Source: Erythrobacteraceae bacterium E2-1 Yellow Sea (lineage in GTDB: Bacteria > Pseudomonadota > Alphaproteobacteria > Sphingomonadales > Sphingomonadaceae). From it: 64,000 bases of DNA. The position numbers and the translations under genes were made by a program. Under the pieces are notes generated by a model. It was given only the letters and a program-made list of their open reading frames with translations, searched no databases and had not been told where the DNA came from. The DNA lies in NCBI GenBank assembly GCA_014983025.1, contig JADCLP010000001.1, positions 124,001 through 188,000 on the forward strand, written 5' to 3'. Each line of letters opens with the position of its first letter. Within the stretch, counting starts at the first letter, position 1. This document shows positions 1-9,848 of this stretch, in pieces.

Positions 1-174
1 TGCCAGATAACCTGCATCCGCCAACGCACGGGCTTTTGCCTCGACTGCTGGCGTGGTGTTCATGATGGTAGGGTAAATTGCTACAGCCGCACGCGGAATG
101 CCATCTGGCCGGACAAGTAAGCCAGACAGCAAACTGTTCCCATCATTGTATCGAACAGGTTCAAATTCGCTCAT
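1..174 (-). CDS. dienelactone hydrolase family protein (partial, N-terminus only)
   Basis: Only the first 58 codons lie in the window; the gene runs off the left edge. The translation starts MSEFEPVRYNDG and continues into a beta-strand stretch (PRAAVAIYPTIMNTTPAVEAKA) of the kind that opens alpha/beta-hydrolases of the dienelactone hydrolase family. The nucleophile and His/Asp residues are not visible here, so the family call rests on the N-terminal pattern alone. It lies 23 bp downstream of cysK on the same strand and is probably cotranscribed with it. Confidence 0.55.
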   Translation of the reverse strand, partial: MSEFEPVRYNDGNSLLSGLLVRPDGIPRAAVAIYPTIMNTTPAVEAKARALADAGYLA

Positions 175-197
175 TCGTGAAGACCTGAAATCATGCG

Positions 198-1115
198 TTA
201 TTCAGGCAGGAAATCAGGCACTGAAAGATAGCGTTCGCCTGTATCGTAATTGAAACCCATAACGCGCGAACCTGGTGCCAGATCAGGAAGTTTCTGGGCG
301 ATTGCCGCCAGTGTCGCACCACTGGAAATCCCGACGAGAATGCCTTCTTCGCGTGCGGACCGGCGGGCCATTTCCTTGGCATGTTCTGGATCAACCGCAA
401 TCGCACCATCGATTGACTGGGTGTGCAGATTGGTCGGTATGAAACCGGCACCGATCCCCTGGATCGGGTGAGGCGCGGGTTGGCCACCAGAAATGACTGG
501 GGAAAGGCTGGGTTCAACGGCATAGGCCTTCATCCCACTCCACTGTGCCTTCAATGCTTCGGCACAGCCGGTAAGATGCCCGCCTGTACCAACGCCTGTA
601 ATCAGCACATCGATCGGACTATCGGCAAAATCGCTGAGAATTTCCTGCGCGGTGGTGCGGGCATGAACCTTGTAATTGGATTCATTCTCAAACTGGCTGG
701 GCATCCATGAATTTTCTGTTGCTGCGAGCAATTCATTGGCACGGTCCAGTGCCCCCTTCATACCCAATTCTCTTGGTGTCAGATCAAAGCTGGCACCATA
801 GGCAAGCATAAGACGCCGGCGTTCAAGAGACATGGATTCAGGCATGACCAGGATCAGCTTGTAGCCCTTGACTGCGGCAGCCATGGCGAGGCCAATGCCA
901 GTATTGCCACTGGTCGGCTCGATGATTGTATAACCCGGCTTGATAAGGCCAGCGGCCTCTGCATCCTCAATCATGGCTAGGCCAATACGATCCTTGATCG
1001 AACCGCCGGGGTTTGCCCGTTCGGATTTGATCCATACCTCGTGATCAGGGAAAAGGCGCGAAAGCCGGATATGAGGCGTATGCCCAATGGTTTCGAGGAT
1101 GTTTGCAGCTTTCAT
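198..1115 (-). CDS. cysK: cysteine synthase A (O-acetylserine sulfhydrylase)
   Basis: A PLP-dependent beta-replacement enzyme that makes L-cysteine from O-acetylserine and sulfide in the cytoplasm. The 305-residue protein has the PLP lysine at K41 in NPGGSIKDR, the substrate loop TSGNTG at 68-73, the glycine-rich phosphate loop [11 protein letters not shown], and a C-terminal GISSGA serine motif that holds the pyridine nitrogen. Length is normal for CysK/CysM. The start lies one base from the stop of the upstream MFS gene, so the two are likely cotranscribed. CysK and CysM are hard to separate by eye; CysK is preferred for length and the GISSGA region. Confidence 0.9.
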   Translation of the reverse strand: MKAANILETIGHTPHIRLSRLFPDHEVWIKSERANPGGSIKDRIGLAMIEDAEAAGLIKPGYTIIEPTSGNTGIGLAMAAAVKGYKLILVMPESMSLERRRLMLAYGASFDLTPRELGMKGALDRANELLAATENSWMPSQFENESNYKVHARTTAQEILSDFADSPIDVLITGVGTGGHLTGCAEALKAQWSGMKAYAVEPSLSPVISGGQPAPHPIQGIGAGFIPTNLHTQSIDGAIAVDPEHAKEMARRSAREEGILVGISSGATLAAIAQKLPDLAPGSRVMGFNYDTGERYLSVPDFLPE

Positions 1116-1116
1116 G

Positions 1117-2469
1117 TCATGCCTCCTGATTCTTATTCCGTTGCGCTTCTTCTAGCAGTTGTTCAGGCGGATCGAAGGTTTTGGTTGCCCATAAGACCGG
1201 GAACATCCTGCTCCACACAGCGACAGTGATAATCGCCCCCATGCCGCCTGTCACCACGGCTGCCACAGGGCCGAACAAAAAGGCCAGGCTACCGGAAAAG
1301 AAATCGCCAAATTCATTCGATGCGCTGATGGTCATTTGCGACACTGCTGACACGCGGCCGCGCTTGTCATCAGGCGTATGCAGCTGGATCAGAGACTGGC
1401 GGATATAGACGCTGAACATATCCGCCGCGCCGATAATCGCTAACATGGCAAGGCTCAAAGGCATTGATGTAGAAAATCCGAAAATCACTGTAGCTGTTCC
1501 GAACACTACAACTGAGCCCAGCATTTTGGGCCCGACATTGCTTTTGAGTGGTCGAACTGAAAAAACAGCGGCGGTCACTGCTGCACCAACAGCAGGGGCC
1601 ATGGCCAATTGGCCAAGCCCAGCTGAGCCAACCTGCAGAATATCACGCGCGTAGACCGGAAACAGGGCCGTTGCACCGGCCAGAAACACGGCAAACAGGT
1701 CCAGTGTGATCGAACCGAAAACCATCTTGTTGTGCCAGACATACCGCATGCCATCCACTATCTGGCCAATAGGTCGTTGATCCTTGCGAACGGCAGGCTG
1801 TGGAACCTTGCCGATCAGGGCAAATGCAGTGAAGCACACGCAATATAATATCGCGGCTGTGACATAGGGCAGCCAAGGATAAAAACCGTAAAGATATCCG
1901 CCCAATGCCGGCCCAACAATCATGCCCACCTGCCATCCGATGGATGACAATGCGATTGCATTGGGAAGTATTTCACGGGGTACCAGGTTGGGGGCGAGGG
2001 CGGAAAGAGCCGGCCCACTGAAAGCGCGCGCCACGCCCAGCGCCACCGCTATAGAGAAGAGTACAGGTATCGTGGTGTCACCATGATACGTTACCCATGC
2101 CAACACCACCGCACAGGTAAGTTGCAGCACAACTGTTCCAAGCACGATTTTGCGCCGGTCATATCGGTCTGCAACCAAGCCAACAAACGGGGTAAGGGCA
2201 AATAGCGGGATAAATTGCAAAAGACCGATCAGCGCCAATTGGCCTGATGCGCCGGCTACGCTCAGCCCCGCGTCTCGGGCAATATTGTATGTTTGCCAGC
2301 CAATCACCAGCAGCATGGAATATTGCGCCAGGGTCAAAGTCATGCGCCCGACCCAATAGGCGAGGAAATTCGGGATGGCTAAAGGGTGTTTATGACTTGC
2401 CGAAGTATCCGCCGAAACGCCATTGGGGGTATTGCTATCTTCGCTCACCCTTGCCCAATGGCAGGGCAT
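1117..2469 (-). CDS. MFS transporter, enterobactin-exporter (EntS)-like
   Basis: A 450-residue inner-membrane protein of the major facilitator superfamily with 11-12 predicted hydrophobic helices. The motif [14 protein letters not shown] after helix 2 is the classic MFS motif A of drug and siderophore exporters, and the overall pattern resembles the MFS_3/EntS group. The substrate cannot be read from sequence. About 35 hydrophilic residues precede the first helix, so the true start may be a later codon. It precedes cysK by one base, which suggests coexpression but no obvious shared function. Confidence 0.75.
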   Translation of the reverse strand: MPCHWARVSEDSNTPNGVSADTSASHKHPLAIPNFLAYWVGRMTLTLAQYSMLLVIGWQTYNIARDAGLSVAGASGQLALIGLLQFIPLFALTPFVGLVADRYDRRKIVLGTVVLQLTCAVVLAWVTYHGDTTIPVLFSIAVALGVARAFSGPALSALAPNLVPREILPNAIALSSIGWQVGMIVGPALGGYLYGFYPWLPYVTAAILYCVCFTAFALIGKVPQPAVRKDQRPIGQIVDGMRYVWHNKMVFGSITLDLFAVFLAGATALFPVYARDILQVGSAGLGQLAMAPAVGAAVTAAVFSVRPLKSNVGPKMLGSVVVFGTATVIFGFSTSMPLSLAMLAIIGAADMFSVYIRQSLIQLHTPDDKRGRVSAVSQMTISASNEFGDFFSGSLAFLFGPVAAVVTGGMGAIITVAVWSRMFPVLWATKTFDPPEQLLEEAQRNKNQEA

Positions 2470-2529
2470 GATGCAGCTGCCAAGCCAGCAAAACTATCGC
2501 AATGTTGAGAAAAACGCTTCCAGTTTGTG

Positions 2530-2868
2530 TCAGCGCGGGCGGCGCAAGCGCGGATTGGGTTGCAATGTGTCGATAATCGCCATGAAATCATCCAGGCGAA
2601 TGATCCGTTCAAACTGGAAACCTGCGCGTTCTTCACGCGTCCAGATAACGTAGGCTTCAATCCGGCCAACAACAGGCAGGCGAATGATCACACGGTCTCC
2701 GCGATTAAGGGCGGGGGCGTTGTCGATCATGAAGCCGTGGGCAGAGATATTGGCGATATGCAGATTGATATCACCCAGCCGACGATGCTCCACAATAACG
2801 GGAAAATCGACCGGATGACGCGCTGCGCGGCGCAGATCCGTTACGCTAAGATTGGCTCCGGCAGACAC
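2530..2868 (-). CDS. PilZ domain protein
   Basis: A small (112 aa) probable cyclic-di-GMP receptor. The signature is present: an arginine-rich RRAARH stretch near the N-terminus (RxxxR type) followed about 30 residues later by NISAHGF, matching the (D/N)xSxxG motif, and then the beta-barrel strands. The frame stays open upstream to 3018, but I prefer the GTG at 2868. A GGAGGT Shine-Dalgarno sequence sits 8 bases before it, and the upstream translation looks non-conserved. The gene lies between the MFS gene and tyrS on the same strand. Output partner unknown. Confidence 0.7.
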   Translation of the reverse strand: MSAGANLSVTDLRRAARHPVDFPVIVEHRRLGDINLHIANISAHGFMIDNAPALNRGDRVIIRLPVVGRIEAYVIWTREERAGFQFERIIRLDDFMAIIDTLQPNPRLRRPR

Positions 2869-3037
2869 TGCAAACGACCTCCGTATTTTTCGTTCACTGG
2901 TCGTTATGAACCAAAATGACTGACATTTGGTAAATGGCAGCACAGTTGCCTGTGGCGGATAGGCGCATTCATCCATGACGAAAGGGTTAACGCGTAGATC
3001 TGTATTCGCCCGCACCAATGGGCTGGATGCATATGGG

Positions 3038-4267
3038 TCAGCGCGTCAGAATGCCGTGCTTCTTCTTGCCCAGGCTCAATTTGATTTGTGCGCCTTCCAA
3101 AACTTCCACCAGAAAGCCAGGGTCGCTCACTGCAACATCGTCCAGCTTCACGGCACCTTCTGCAATCTTGCGCTTGGCTTCTCCATTGGATGCGGTGAAG
3201 CCGATATCCGTCAACACCGTACAGATACGCATTCCTTCTGCACCGACAGCCAGTGTCGGCAAATCTTCACCGGTGCCACCACCTGAAAAAGTTGCTGCTG
3301 CAGTAGCTTCAGCCGCGCGTGCCGCATCTTCCCCGCGCACCAGCTTGGTCACTTCATTCGCAAGCACCACTTTGGCGTGATTGATCTCTGCGCCCTCCAG
3401 CGCTTCAAGCCGGGCAATTTCATCCAGAGGCAGATCGGTGAACAGGCGCAGGAAACGCCCTACGTCCCGGTCATCAGAGTTGCGCCAATATTGCCAGAAG
3501 TCATAGCCCGGCAGTTGCGCTTCGTTCAACCAGACAGCGCCGGCAGCCGTCTTGCCCATTTTGGAACCATCAGCCGTGGTTAGCAGTGGTGTGGTGAGGC
3601 CAAACAGCTCGCGCCCTTCCATCCGGCGTGCCAATTCCATTCCATTTACAATATTGCCCCATTGATCGCTGCCGCCCATCTGCAAACGGCATTCGTAACG
3701 ACGGGCCAGCTCCAGAAAATCATAAGCCTGCAGGATCATGTAATTGAATTCGAGGAAGGTCAGTGGCTGCTCACGCTCTAGCCGCAGCTTGACCGAATCA
3801 AACGTCATCATGCGGTTGATGGTGAAATGCGGGCCGACATCACGCAGCAGATCGATATAGCCCAGTTCACTCAGCCATTCGTCATTATTGACCATCACCG
3901 CATCGGTGGGGCCATCGCCGAATGTCAGCAGACGTTCAAATACAGTGCGAATGCCAGCGATATTATCGTCAATATCTGCCGTGGTCAGCATCTTGCGGCT
4001 TTCATCCTTGCCGCTGGGGTCGCCAACCTTGGTGGTACCGCCACCCATGACCACAATCGGTTTGTGCCCGGTCTGTTGCAGGCGGCGCAGCATCATGATC
4101 TGTACCAGGCTGCCAATATGCAGGCTGGGCGCGGTGGCATCAAAGCCGATATATCCCGGAATCACCTGTTTTTGCGCCAAAGCGTCCAGCCCGGTGGCAT
4201 CGGTGGTCTGGTGGATATAGCCGCGCTCATTAAGCAGGCGCAGAAGATCAGAATTGTAGTTTGACAC
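3038..4267 (-). CDS. tyrS: tyrosyl-tRNA synthetase
   Basis: A class I aminoacyl-tRNA synthetase that charges tRNA-Tyr. Starting at the GTG at 4267 gives 409 residues, close to other bacterial TyrRS proteins, beginning VSNYNSDLL. The HIGH motif appears as HIGS (50-53) and the KMSKS loop as KMGKT (236-240), which is usual for the proteobacterial type. GGSDQWGN contributes tyrosine-binding residues. An S4 RNA-binding domain fills the last 60 or so residues. The longer frame to 4342 would overlap the divergent DOMON-like gene at 4316 and has no better signal. Confidence 0.93.
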   Translation of the reverse strand: MSNYNSDLLRLLNERGYIHQTTDATGLDALAQKQVIPGYIGFDATAPSLHIGSLVQIMMLRRLQQTGHKPIVVMGGGTTKVGDPSGKDESRKMLTTADIDDNIAGIRTVFERLLTFGDGPTDAVMVNNDEWLSELGYIDLLRDVGPHFTINRMMTFDSVKLRLEREQPLTFLEFNYMILQAYDFLELARRYECRLQMGGSDQWGNIVNGMELARRMEGRELFGLTTPLLTTADGSKMGKTAAGAVWLNEAQLPGYDFWQYWRNSDDRDVGRFLRLFTDLPLDEIARLEALEGAEINHAKVVLANEVTKLVRGEDAARAAEATAAATFSGGGTGEDLPTLAVGAEGMRICTVLTDIGFTASNGEAKRKIAEGAVKLDDVAVSDPGFLVEVLEGAQIKLSLGKKKHGILTR

Positions 4268-4315
4268 TGGCTTTCTCTTGCGTTCAGCGCGGGCGGTTAG
4301 CATGGGGAGGGGACA

Positions 4316-4861
4316 ATGCAAGCATATCCCCTCATTGCGCATCCATCATGCCCACCTTTGCAGGTAAACGCTGTTGAAGCGAGGGTGGGATTGGATGACC
4401 CGAACTGGCTGCGCTTGCGCTGGCGGGTGGAGGGCGCGGGGCAGCTGGTTCTGCCGCGCATTGGCAGCAAGAAACGCGCAGATGGCCTGTGGCAAACGAC
4501 GTGTTTTGAGCTGTTTTTGCAACCTGAAGGTGAGGAGGGGTATTCGGAATGGAATTTTTCCCCATCGCGCAGCTGGAACGCCTATGAATTTCACGGTTAC
4601 CGTTCTGGAATGCGCGAGAGTGAAGTAGGCCGCGCGCCAGATGGGCAGATCCATGCAGGGTACCAATACACTTTATTTGATGTGGCCATCCCACGTAGTG
4701 CCTTGCCTGATGAGCCATGCGCCATGGCGCTGACAGCAGTGCTGGAGGAAGAGGGCGGCGTAAAATCTTATTGGTCTATCGCCCATCCACCGCAAGATAA
4801 GCCCGATTTCCACGATCCAGCTTGCTTTGCCACCACGCTTGATCCACGCATCGTCAAATGA
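4316..4861 (+). CDS. DOMON-like domain-containing protein
   Basis: A 181-residue protein with no signal peptide and no membrane helix. The arrangement of strands ([35 protein letters not shown]) matches the DOMON-like carbohydrate or heme binding beta-sandwich family found in sphingomonads; WNFSPSRSW is the most distinctive stretch. The ligand is unknown. The stop overlaps the start of the following NamZ-like gene by 4 bp (ATGA), so the two are translationally coupled and may act on a common sugar or cell-wall substrate; that is inference. Confidence 0.65.
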   Translation: MQAYPLIAHPSCPPLQVNAVEARVGLDDPNWLRLRWRVEGAGQLVLPRIGSKKRADGLWQTTCFELFLQPEGEEGYSEWNFSPSRSWNAYEFHGYRSGMRESEVGRAPDGQIHAGYQYTLFDVAIPRSALPDEPCAMALTAVLEEEGGVKSYWSIAHPPQDKPDFHDPACFATTLDPRIVK

Positions 4862-6057
4862 AATTCGGGATTGATCGCCTTCTCACAGAACCAGAACTGC
4901 GCAAGCCGCTTGAAGGCAAGCGGGTGTCGCTTGTCGCGCATCCAGCCTCTGTCACTGCGGATTTGACGCACAGCCTGGATGCGCTGATCGCGGCTGGTTT
5001 TAACATCACCAGTGCATTTGGCCCTCAGCACGGCCTGAAAGGGGATAAGCAGGATAATATGGTGGAGACAGCTGACGAGCTGGACCCACATTACAATATC
5101 CCCATTTTCAGCCTGTATGGGGAGGTGCGCCGCCCAACGCCCGCGATGATGACCAGCGCGGATGTTTTCCTGTTCGATCTGCAGGATCTGGGCTGTCGCA
5201 TATATACCTTTGTCACCACCTTGCTCTATCTGATTGAGGATGCAGCTAAATCCAGCAAGAGTGTGTGGGTGCTCGATCGCCCCAATCCCGCCGGGCGGCC
5301 AGTTGAAGGCACTTTGCTGCTACCGGGCCAGGAAAGCTTTGTCGGTGCTGCCCCCATGCCCATGCGCCACGGGCTGACCATGGGCGAAATGGGGCGTTGG
5401 TTTATCGACCATTTTGGGCTGGATGTGGATTACCGCGTGGTGGAAATGCATGACTGGTTGCCCGAAGCCGGGCCCGGCTTTGGCTGGCCGCAGGACCGCA
5501 TCTGGATTAATCCCAGCCCCAATGCCGCCAATCTGAACATGGCCCGCGCCTATGCTGGCACGGTAATGCTGGAAGGAACCATGTTGAGCGAGGGGCGGGG
5601 GACCACTCGCCCACTGGAGGTGTTGTTTGGCGCGCCAGATGTAGATGCCAAGGCGGTTCTGGCAGAGATGGAGAGCTTCGCGCCGGAATGGCTCGCAGGT
5701 TGTGCGATCCGTGAATGCTGGTTTGAACCGACTTTCCACAAACATGCAGGAAAGTTGTGCAACGCATTGATGATCCATGCAGAAAGTGAATTTTATAATC
5801 ACACCAGTTTCCGGCCATGGAGGCTGCAAGCTCTGGCGTTCAAGGCAATCCGTAACCTCTACGTTGATTATCCGTTGTGGCGCGATTTTCCATATGAATA
5901 TGAATATGACCGGCTGGCAATTGACGTGATCAATGGCGGGCCAGCACTGCGCGAATGGGTGGATGACCCATCAGCCACGCCGCATGATCTGGACGCTTTG
6001 GCAGCGATGGACGAGGCAAGTTGGATCGCCACCGTGCGCGATCACCTGATTTACTAG
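4858..6057 (+). CDS. namZ: DUF1343 family protein, NamZ-like exo-N-acetylmuramidase
   Basis: This 399-residue protein matches the DUF1343/YbbC family, whose characterised member NamZ of Bacillus removes terminal N-acetylmuramic acid from peptidoglycan fragments (glycoside hydrolase family 171). Visible family hallmarks are GFNITSAFGPQHGLKG, FDLQDLGCRIYTFVTTL, WVLDRPNPAGRPVEG, MRHGLTMGE and NPSPNAANL with GTVMLEGT. No signal peptide is evident, so it would act in the cytoplasm on recycled muropeptides unless exported another way. It is coupled to the DOMON-like gene by a 4-bp overlap. The symbol is transferred by family only. Confidence 0.75.
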   Translation: MKFGIDRLLTEPELRKPLEGKRVSLVAHPASVTADLTHSLDALIAAGFNITSAFGPQHGLKGDKQDNMVETADELDPHYNIPIFSLYGEVRRPTPAMMTSADVFLFDLQDLGCRIYTFVTTLLYLIEDAAKSSKSVWVLDRPNPAGRPVEGTLLLPGQESFVGAAPMPMRHGLTMGEMGRWFIDHFGLDVDYRVVEMHDWLPEAGPGFGWPQDRIWINPSPNAANLNMARAYAGTVMLEGTMLSEGRGTTRPLEVLFGAPDVDAKAVLAEMESFAPEWLAGCAIRECWFEPTFHKHAGKLCNALMIHAESEFYNHTSFRPWRLQALAFKAIRNLYVDYPLWRDFPYEYEYDRLAIDVINGGPALREWVDDPSATPHDLDALAAMDEASWIATVRDHLIY

Positions 6058-6060
6058 CAT

Positions 6061-6717
6061 CTAGTCGACTTCGACGTAGCTCTGATCCTCAGCATCCCAG
6101 CTGAAATAGCTTCCAGGCGCAGCATCGATCAGGTGCAACCAGCTGTCATTGACATTTAGGACGGCACCCAACGCGATATAGCGCGGCATTTCGCCATTCG
6201 CCTCATCCTGATCGATTGCTTCCTGCGTGCCCCTGATCCGCCATCCGCTGTCAGCATATTGATCACCCTCACGCGTCATGTCCGGTTCTTCGCGGTAGAG
6301 GTAATCGGGGTGGCTGCGTCCCTCGACGACGCAGGCATCAACAAAGCAGCGTTCCCAATATTCGCGTGGTTCGGGTGTATTCGGGCGTGGATTGGATTTG
6401 CTGAAGGCGGTGGCGATCACATGGGTCAGCGGAATAGCCACTGGCATGCCAGCCTCTATCAAAGGCATATCATCAGGATCGGAATCGAGTATGCCATAGG
6501 CCACTCTATCCTCTATCCGTTCGATCAGGACCCACATCCGTTCGGCATCATATTTGGTTTCACCTTCGGTCTGGGTGAAGATCGCCTTCACGCCATCACC
6601 GGGTTTCAGCGCCTCCAGTTCATCAGGATGCGGCATGAAAAAGGTATATGGCGATCGCGCAGCAATGGGCCGCGGATCATTCAATGCGATGCCCGGTGGC
6701 AGACCCGAACCGCTCAA
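6061..6717 (-). CDS. DUF2185 (Imm33-like) domain protein
   Basis: A 218-residue soluble protein. The C-terminal half carries DSGWRIRG followed by an acidic stretch, ALGAVLN and W, matching the DUF2185/Imm33 pattern. The N-terminal half (PGDGVKAIF, ERMWVLIERIEDRVAYGIL, IPLTHVI) looks like a DUF2314-type fold. It overlaps the upstream VWA gene by 4 bp (ATGA), so the two are cotranslated. Some DUF2185 proteins are immunity proteins, but no toxin gene is nearby and I do not infer that role. Function unknown. Confidence 0.5.
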   Translation of the reverse strand: MSGSGLPPGIALNDPRPIAARSPYTFFMPHPDELEALKPGDGVKAIFTQTEGETKYDAERMWVLIERIEDRVAYGILDSDPDDMPLIEAGMPVAIPLTHVIATAFSKSNPRPNTPEPREYWERCFVDACVVEGRSHPDYLYREEPDMTREGDQYADSGWRIRGTQEAIDQDEANGEMPRYIALGAVLNVNDSWLHLIDAAPGSYFSWDAEDQSYVEVD

Positions 6718-7898
6718 TGCCCATGCTTCCTGCTTAATTCACGCATGGCATCATCCAGCCCGTCAAGCGTTAGCGAATACATCCGGTCTCCGATTAGCTG
6801 TTTGATTATTTTGGTAGATTGTGAATAATTCCAGTGTTTTTCCGGCACCGGGTTCAACCATACTGACGCAGGATAGGTGTTGGCCACACGTTGCAGCCAG
6901 ACAGCGCCTGCTTCCTCATTCATATGTTCAACGCTGCCGCCGGGATGGGTGATTTCATATGGGCTCATCGCCGCATCACCAACAAAGATCACCTTGTAAT
7001 CATGGCCATATTTATGGAGCACGTCCCATGTTTTGGTTCGCTCCTGCCAACGGCGGCGGTTATCCTTCCATACACCTTCATAAAGACAATTATGGAAATA
7101 GAAAAATTCCAGGTTTTTGAATTCTGTAGTGGCCGCACTGAATAATTCTTCGCAGAGTTTGATGAAGGGGTCCATTGACCCGCCGACATCCAGGAACAGC
7201 AACAGCTTTACTGCATTATGGCGTTCGGGCCGCATGCGGATATCCAGCCAGCCCTGTTTGGCAGTACCTTCAATCGTTGCATCCAGATCCAGCTCATCCG
7301 CGGCACCTTCCCGCGCAAAGCGGCGCAGGCGGCGCAGGGCCATCTTGATGTTGCGGGTTCCCAATTCCTTGGTGTTGTCGAGATTCTTGAACTCGCGCTT
7401 GTCCCAAACCTTGATCGCACGCTTATGCTTGCTCTCACCGCCTATCCGCACGCCTTCGGGGTTGTAACCTGAATTGCCGAAAGGGCTGGTGCCACCGGTT
7501 CCGATCCACTTGTTGCCACCCTGATGGCGGCCCTCCTGTTCCTCAAGCCGCTTTTTCAGCGTCTCCATGATCTCGTCCCAATCCCCCAGAGACTGGATCT
7601 TCTCCATCTCTTCTGGGCTCAGGAACTTTTCGGCGACCGCCTTTAACCAGTCTTCTGGTATCTCCACCGGGTTCTGGCCGTAATCGGTCAGAATGCCCTT
7701 GAATACCTTTTGAAAGACCTGGTCAAAGCGATCCAGAAGCCCTTCATCCTTCACAAAGGTTGCGCGACTGAGATAGTAAAACGCTTCGGGGGTCTGCTCT
7801 ATCACATCGCGATCCAGCGCCTCAAGAAGTGTCAAATGCTCCTTGAAGCTGGCAGAGATGCCTGCGGCGCGCAATTCATCGACGAAATTGAAAAACAT
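6714..7898 (-). CDS. CoxE-like VWA domain protein
   Basis: A 394-residue cytoplasmic protein with a C-terminal von Willebrand A domain. The metal-ion site reads DVGGS at 237-241, the DxGxS form typical of CoxE-like proteins rather than the canonical DxSxS. The middle section (about 120-180) is low complexity and basic. Proteins of this type usually work with a MoxR AAA+ ATPase to remodel or insert cofactors into enzymes; the matching MoxR gene lies about 2 kb away at 9849-10703 on the same strand. It is coupled to the DUF2185-like gene by a 4-bp overlap. Confidence 0.8.
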   Translation of the reverse strand: MFFNFVDELRAAGISASFKEHLTLLEALDRDVIEQTPEAFYYLSRATFVKDEGLLDRFDQVFQKVFKGILTDYGQNPVEIPEDWLKAVAEKFLSPEEMEKIQSLGDWDEIMETLKKRLEEQEGRHQGGNKWIGTGGTSPFGNSGYNPEGVRIGGESKHKRAIKVWDKREFKNLDNTKELGTRNIKMALRRLRRFAREGAADELDLDATIEGTAKQGWLDIRMRPERHNAVKLLLFLDVGGSMDPFIKLCEELFSAATTEFKNLEFFYFHNCLYEGVWKDNRRRWQERTKTWDVLHKYGHDYKVIFVGDAAMSPYEITHPGGSVEHMNEEAGAVWLQRVANTYPASVWLNPVPEKHWNYSQSTKIIKQLIGDRMYSLTLDGLDDAMRELSRKHGH

Positions 7899-7999
7899 AT
7901 GACATGCGGCATAGCGACCGCTGACGTGCAGTACCAGTCCTTAAGTATTCGCTAACCATAGGGGGATACTAGGGTGATCGCGATATCAGGGACGTTTTT

Positions 8000-9397
8000 A
8001 TGAAACCATTTGCTCTCGACATGGATGGGGCCACCGCACTGGACCATATTCCGGCCAGCTGCGGTGATGTAACTGTTGGATGTTCTGATGTTGCCGGCAT
8101 TGTCGAAGCTGTGATCCGTACGTCGGAGCGTTTGCGAGATGAGCATTCTGCTCTGCATAGTACAGTGACCGCACTTGAAGCTGACCAAGTCAAGGTTGCC
8201 GAAGCAACCGACGAGGCGAGGTTGTTGTCTGAACGTGCAATTGAGCGCCTGGGAGAAGGGACATCACTGATCAACTCCTCTCTGGGCGAAATCAGCTCTC
8301 TGCTAGAACTTGTTGAGGCTCTTGCCCAGCATGTAACAGGCTTCGCCGCCGCCATGGAGCAAGTGCGCCGCAGTTCAAAAGATATCGAACAGATTGCCGA
8401 AACCACCAATATACTTGCATTGAACGCCACGATTGAGGCCATGCGGGCAGGTGATGCGGGGCGCACCTTTGCCGTTGTAGCGGGCGAGGTAAAGAGCCTG
8501 GCGAATGACACCCGCGCGGCGACTGAAGAAATCGTCCAGACAATTGATGCACTGGAGGCAGAAGCTGGTCAGGTGATTGAACGGATCGAACAAGGATCAG
8601 AAGCCAGCACCAAGGCAAAATATTCGATTGCCGAAATAGAACGGACGATCACTACGGTTGGAGAAATCGTCGAAGAGGTGGACCGCAATAACGACACCAT
8701 CGCCCATTCTACCGATACTATCAGCCATCATGTTCGCCGTGTGCAGGATGTATTGGAAAGTTTTGATCAGGCAGCAATTGAGAACGAAACCAAACTGAAA
8801 ACAGCTTATCACCGGATGGAACAGCTAGAACTGACCGCCAGTGAGATGTTTGACCGCATCGTTCAGGCAGGGCTTTCCCCAGAAGATAGCGCCATGGTGG
8901 AACAGGGCCAGTCCCTAGCTCAGCAATTGGTAGCTGCTACCGAAGCTGCAATCGCAGCGGGTGAGCTTTTTGAAGCTGCTTTGTTCGATACAGAATATGT
9001 TGAAATCGCAGGCAGCAACCCTGTGCGTTATAGCACCAAACTATGCGATTGGGCGCATCGCGCATGGCGTCCGATTCTGGACAGGGCCACGATTAATGAT
9101 GACCGTGTGATGGCCGCCGCCTGCACCGATATGCACGGCTTCCTGCCGACCCATCTGTCCGAATTTTCCCGCGATCCGACAGGCGATCTGGCGCATGACA
9201 CTGCCTATTGCCGCAATGGCCGCAAAATATTTGATCCGATCGACCAGAAATCAAAGAAAAGCCAGGCACCCTATATGATGGCTGTCTATCGTCAGGAAGG
9301 TGACGGTCAGCAATATCGTGTGGTGCGCAACATCTATATTCCGATGGTGATCAATGGACGTCGCTGGGGCGATTTTGAACTGGCTTATTCCCTCTAA
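8000..9397 (+). CDS. soluble methyl-accepting chemotaxis protein with C-terminal sensor domain
   Basis: A 465-residue chemoreceptor-like protein without any transmembrane segment. The cytoplasmic signalling tip is at about 131-170 ([28 protein letters not shown]), where CheA/CheW bind. Coiled-coil helices flank it. The last 130 or so residues form a separate globular domain (from about 330) with PAS/Cache-like strands ending in a [10 protein letters not shown] strand. This gives an inverted order, signalling first and sensing last. No pentapeptide tether is present. It is the only plus-strand gene in this stretch and divides the VWA and MoxR genes. Confidence 0.82.
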   Translation: MKPFALDMDGATALDHIPASCGDVTVGCSDVAGIVEAVIRTSERLRDEHSALHSTVTALEADQVKVAEATDEARLLSERAIERLGEGTSLINSSLGEISSLLELVEALAQHVTGFAAAMEQVRRSSKDIEQIAETTNILALNATIEAMRAGDAGRTFAVVAGEVKSLANDTRAATEEIVQTIDALEAEAGQVIERIEQGSEASTKAKYSIAEIERTITTVGEIVEEVDRNNDTIAHSTDTISHHVRRVQDVLESFDQAAIENETKLKTAYHRMEQLELTASEMFDRIVQAGLSPEDSAMVEQGQSLAQQLVAATEAAIAAGELFEAALFDTEYVEIAGSNPVRYSTKLCDWAHRAWRPILDRATINDDRVMAAACTDMHGFLPTHLSEFSRDPTGDLAHDTAYCRNGRKIFDPIDQKSKKSQAPYMMAVYRQEGDGQQYRVVRNIYIPMVINGRRWGDFELAYSL

Positions 9398-9405
9398 TCC
9401 CGTGT

Positions 9406-9837
9406 TCAGCCCTGCTTTTCGACCAAGGGTGAATCCGGACCCATTTCGTGCCACGGCTGATCTACAGGCAGAGGTGCCCATGATGGGGCGCTGCGGGCCC
9501 AGATAATACTGGTGGGCGGGCAGATTTCAGGATCATCCAACGTACCGGCGCGCACCCGCATCGGCAGGCCGGCAGGTTCCACTGTCTTGCTGTACATTTG
9601 TGACCCACATTTGGGGCAGAAACCGCGCTCCACCCTGTTGCCGCTATCTGCAATCATTTCCAGCGTAGTGATGTTGCCATGATAGGCAACATCACTTTCA
9701 GCGAAAAGGACATTCACAGTGGCTGATCCGCTGGCAATCCTCTGGCAATCACGACACCAGCATGATCGCGCGCCGAGCGGTTCGGAACTCGCTTCGAAGG
9801 TCACTTGTCCACACAGGCATTGTCCGTGATGCGACAT
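9406..9837 (-). CDS. GFA family protein (glutathione-dependent formaldehyde-activating enzyme-like)
   Basis: A 143-residue zinc protein of the GFA/CENP-V fold. The cysteine pairs characteristic of the fold are visible: CLCGQVTFE (C7, C9), CWCRDCQR and CPKCGSQMY. Members bind two zinc ions. The namesake reaction is glutathione plus formaldehyde, but most members have no proven substrate. The gene sits 11 bp downstream of the MoxR gene on the same strand and is probably cotranscribed. It converges with the chemoreceptor gene, leaving only 8 bp between stops. Confidence 0.82.
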   Translation of the reverse strand: MSHHGQCLCGQVTFEASSEPLGARSCWCRDCQRIASGSATVNVLFAESDVAYHGNITTLEMIADSGNRVERGFCPKCGSQMYSKTVEPAGLPMRVRAGTLDDPEICPPTSIIWARSAPSWAPLPVDQPWHEMGPDSPLVEKQG

Positions 9838-9848
9838 GGAAAACGCCC

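Noticed and set aside
6061..6717. DUF2185 protein as an immunity protein of a toxin system
   Set aside because: No toxin, secretion or repeat gene nearby; it is coupled to a VWA gene instead.
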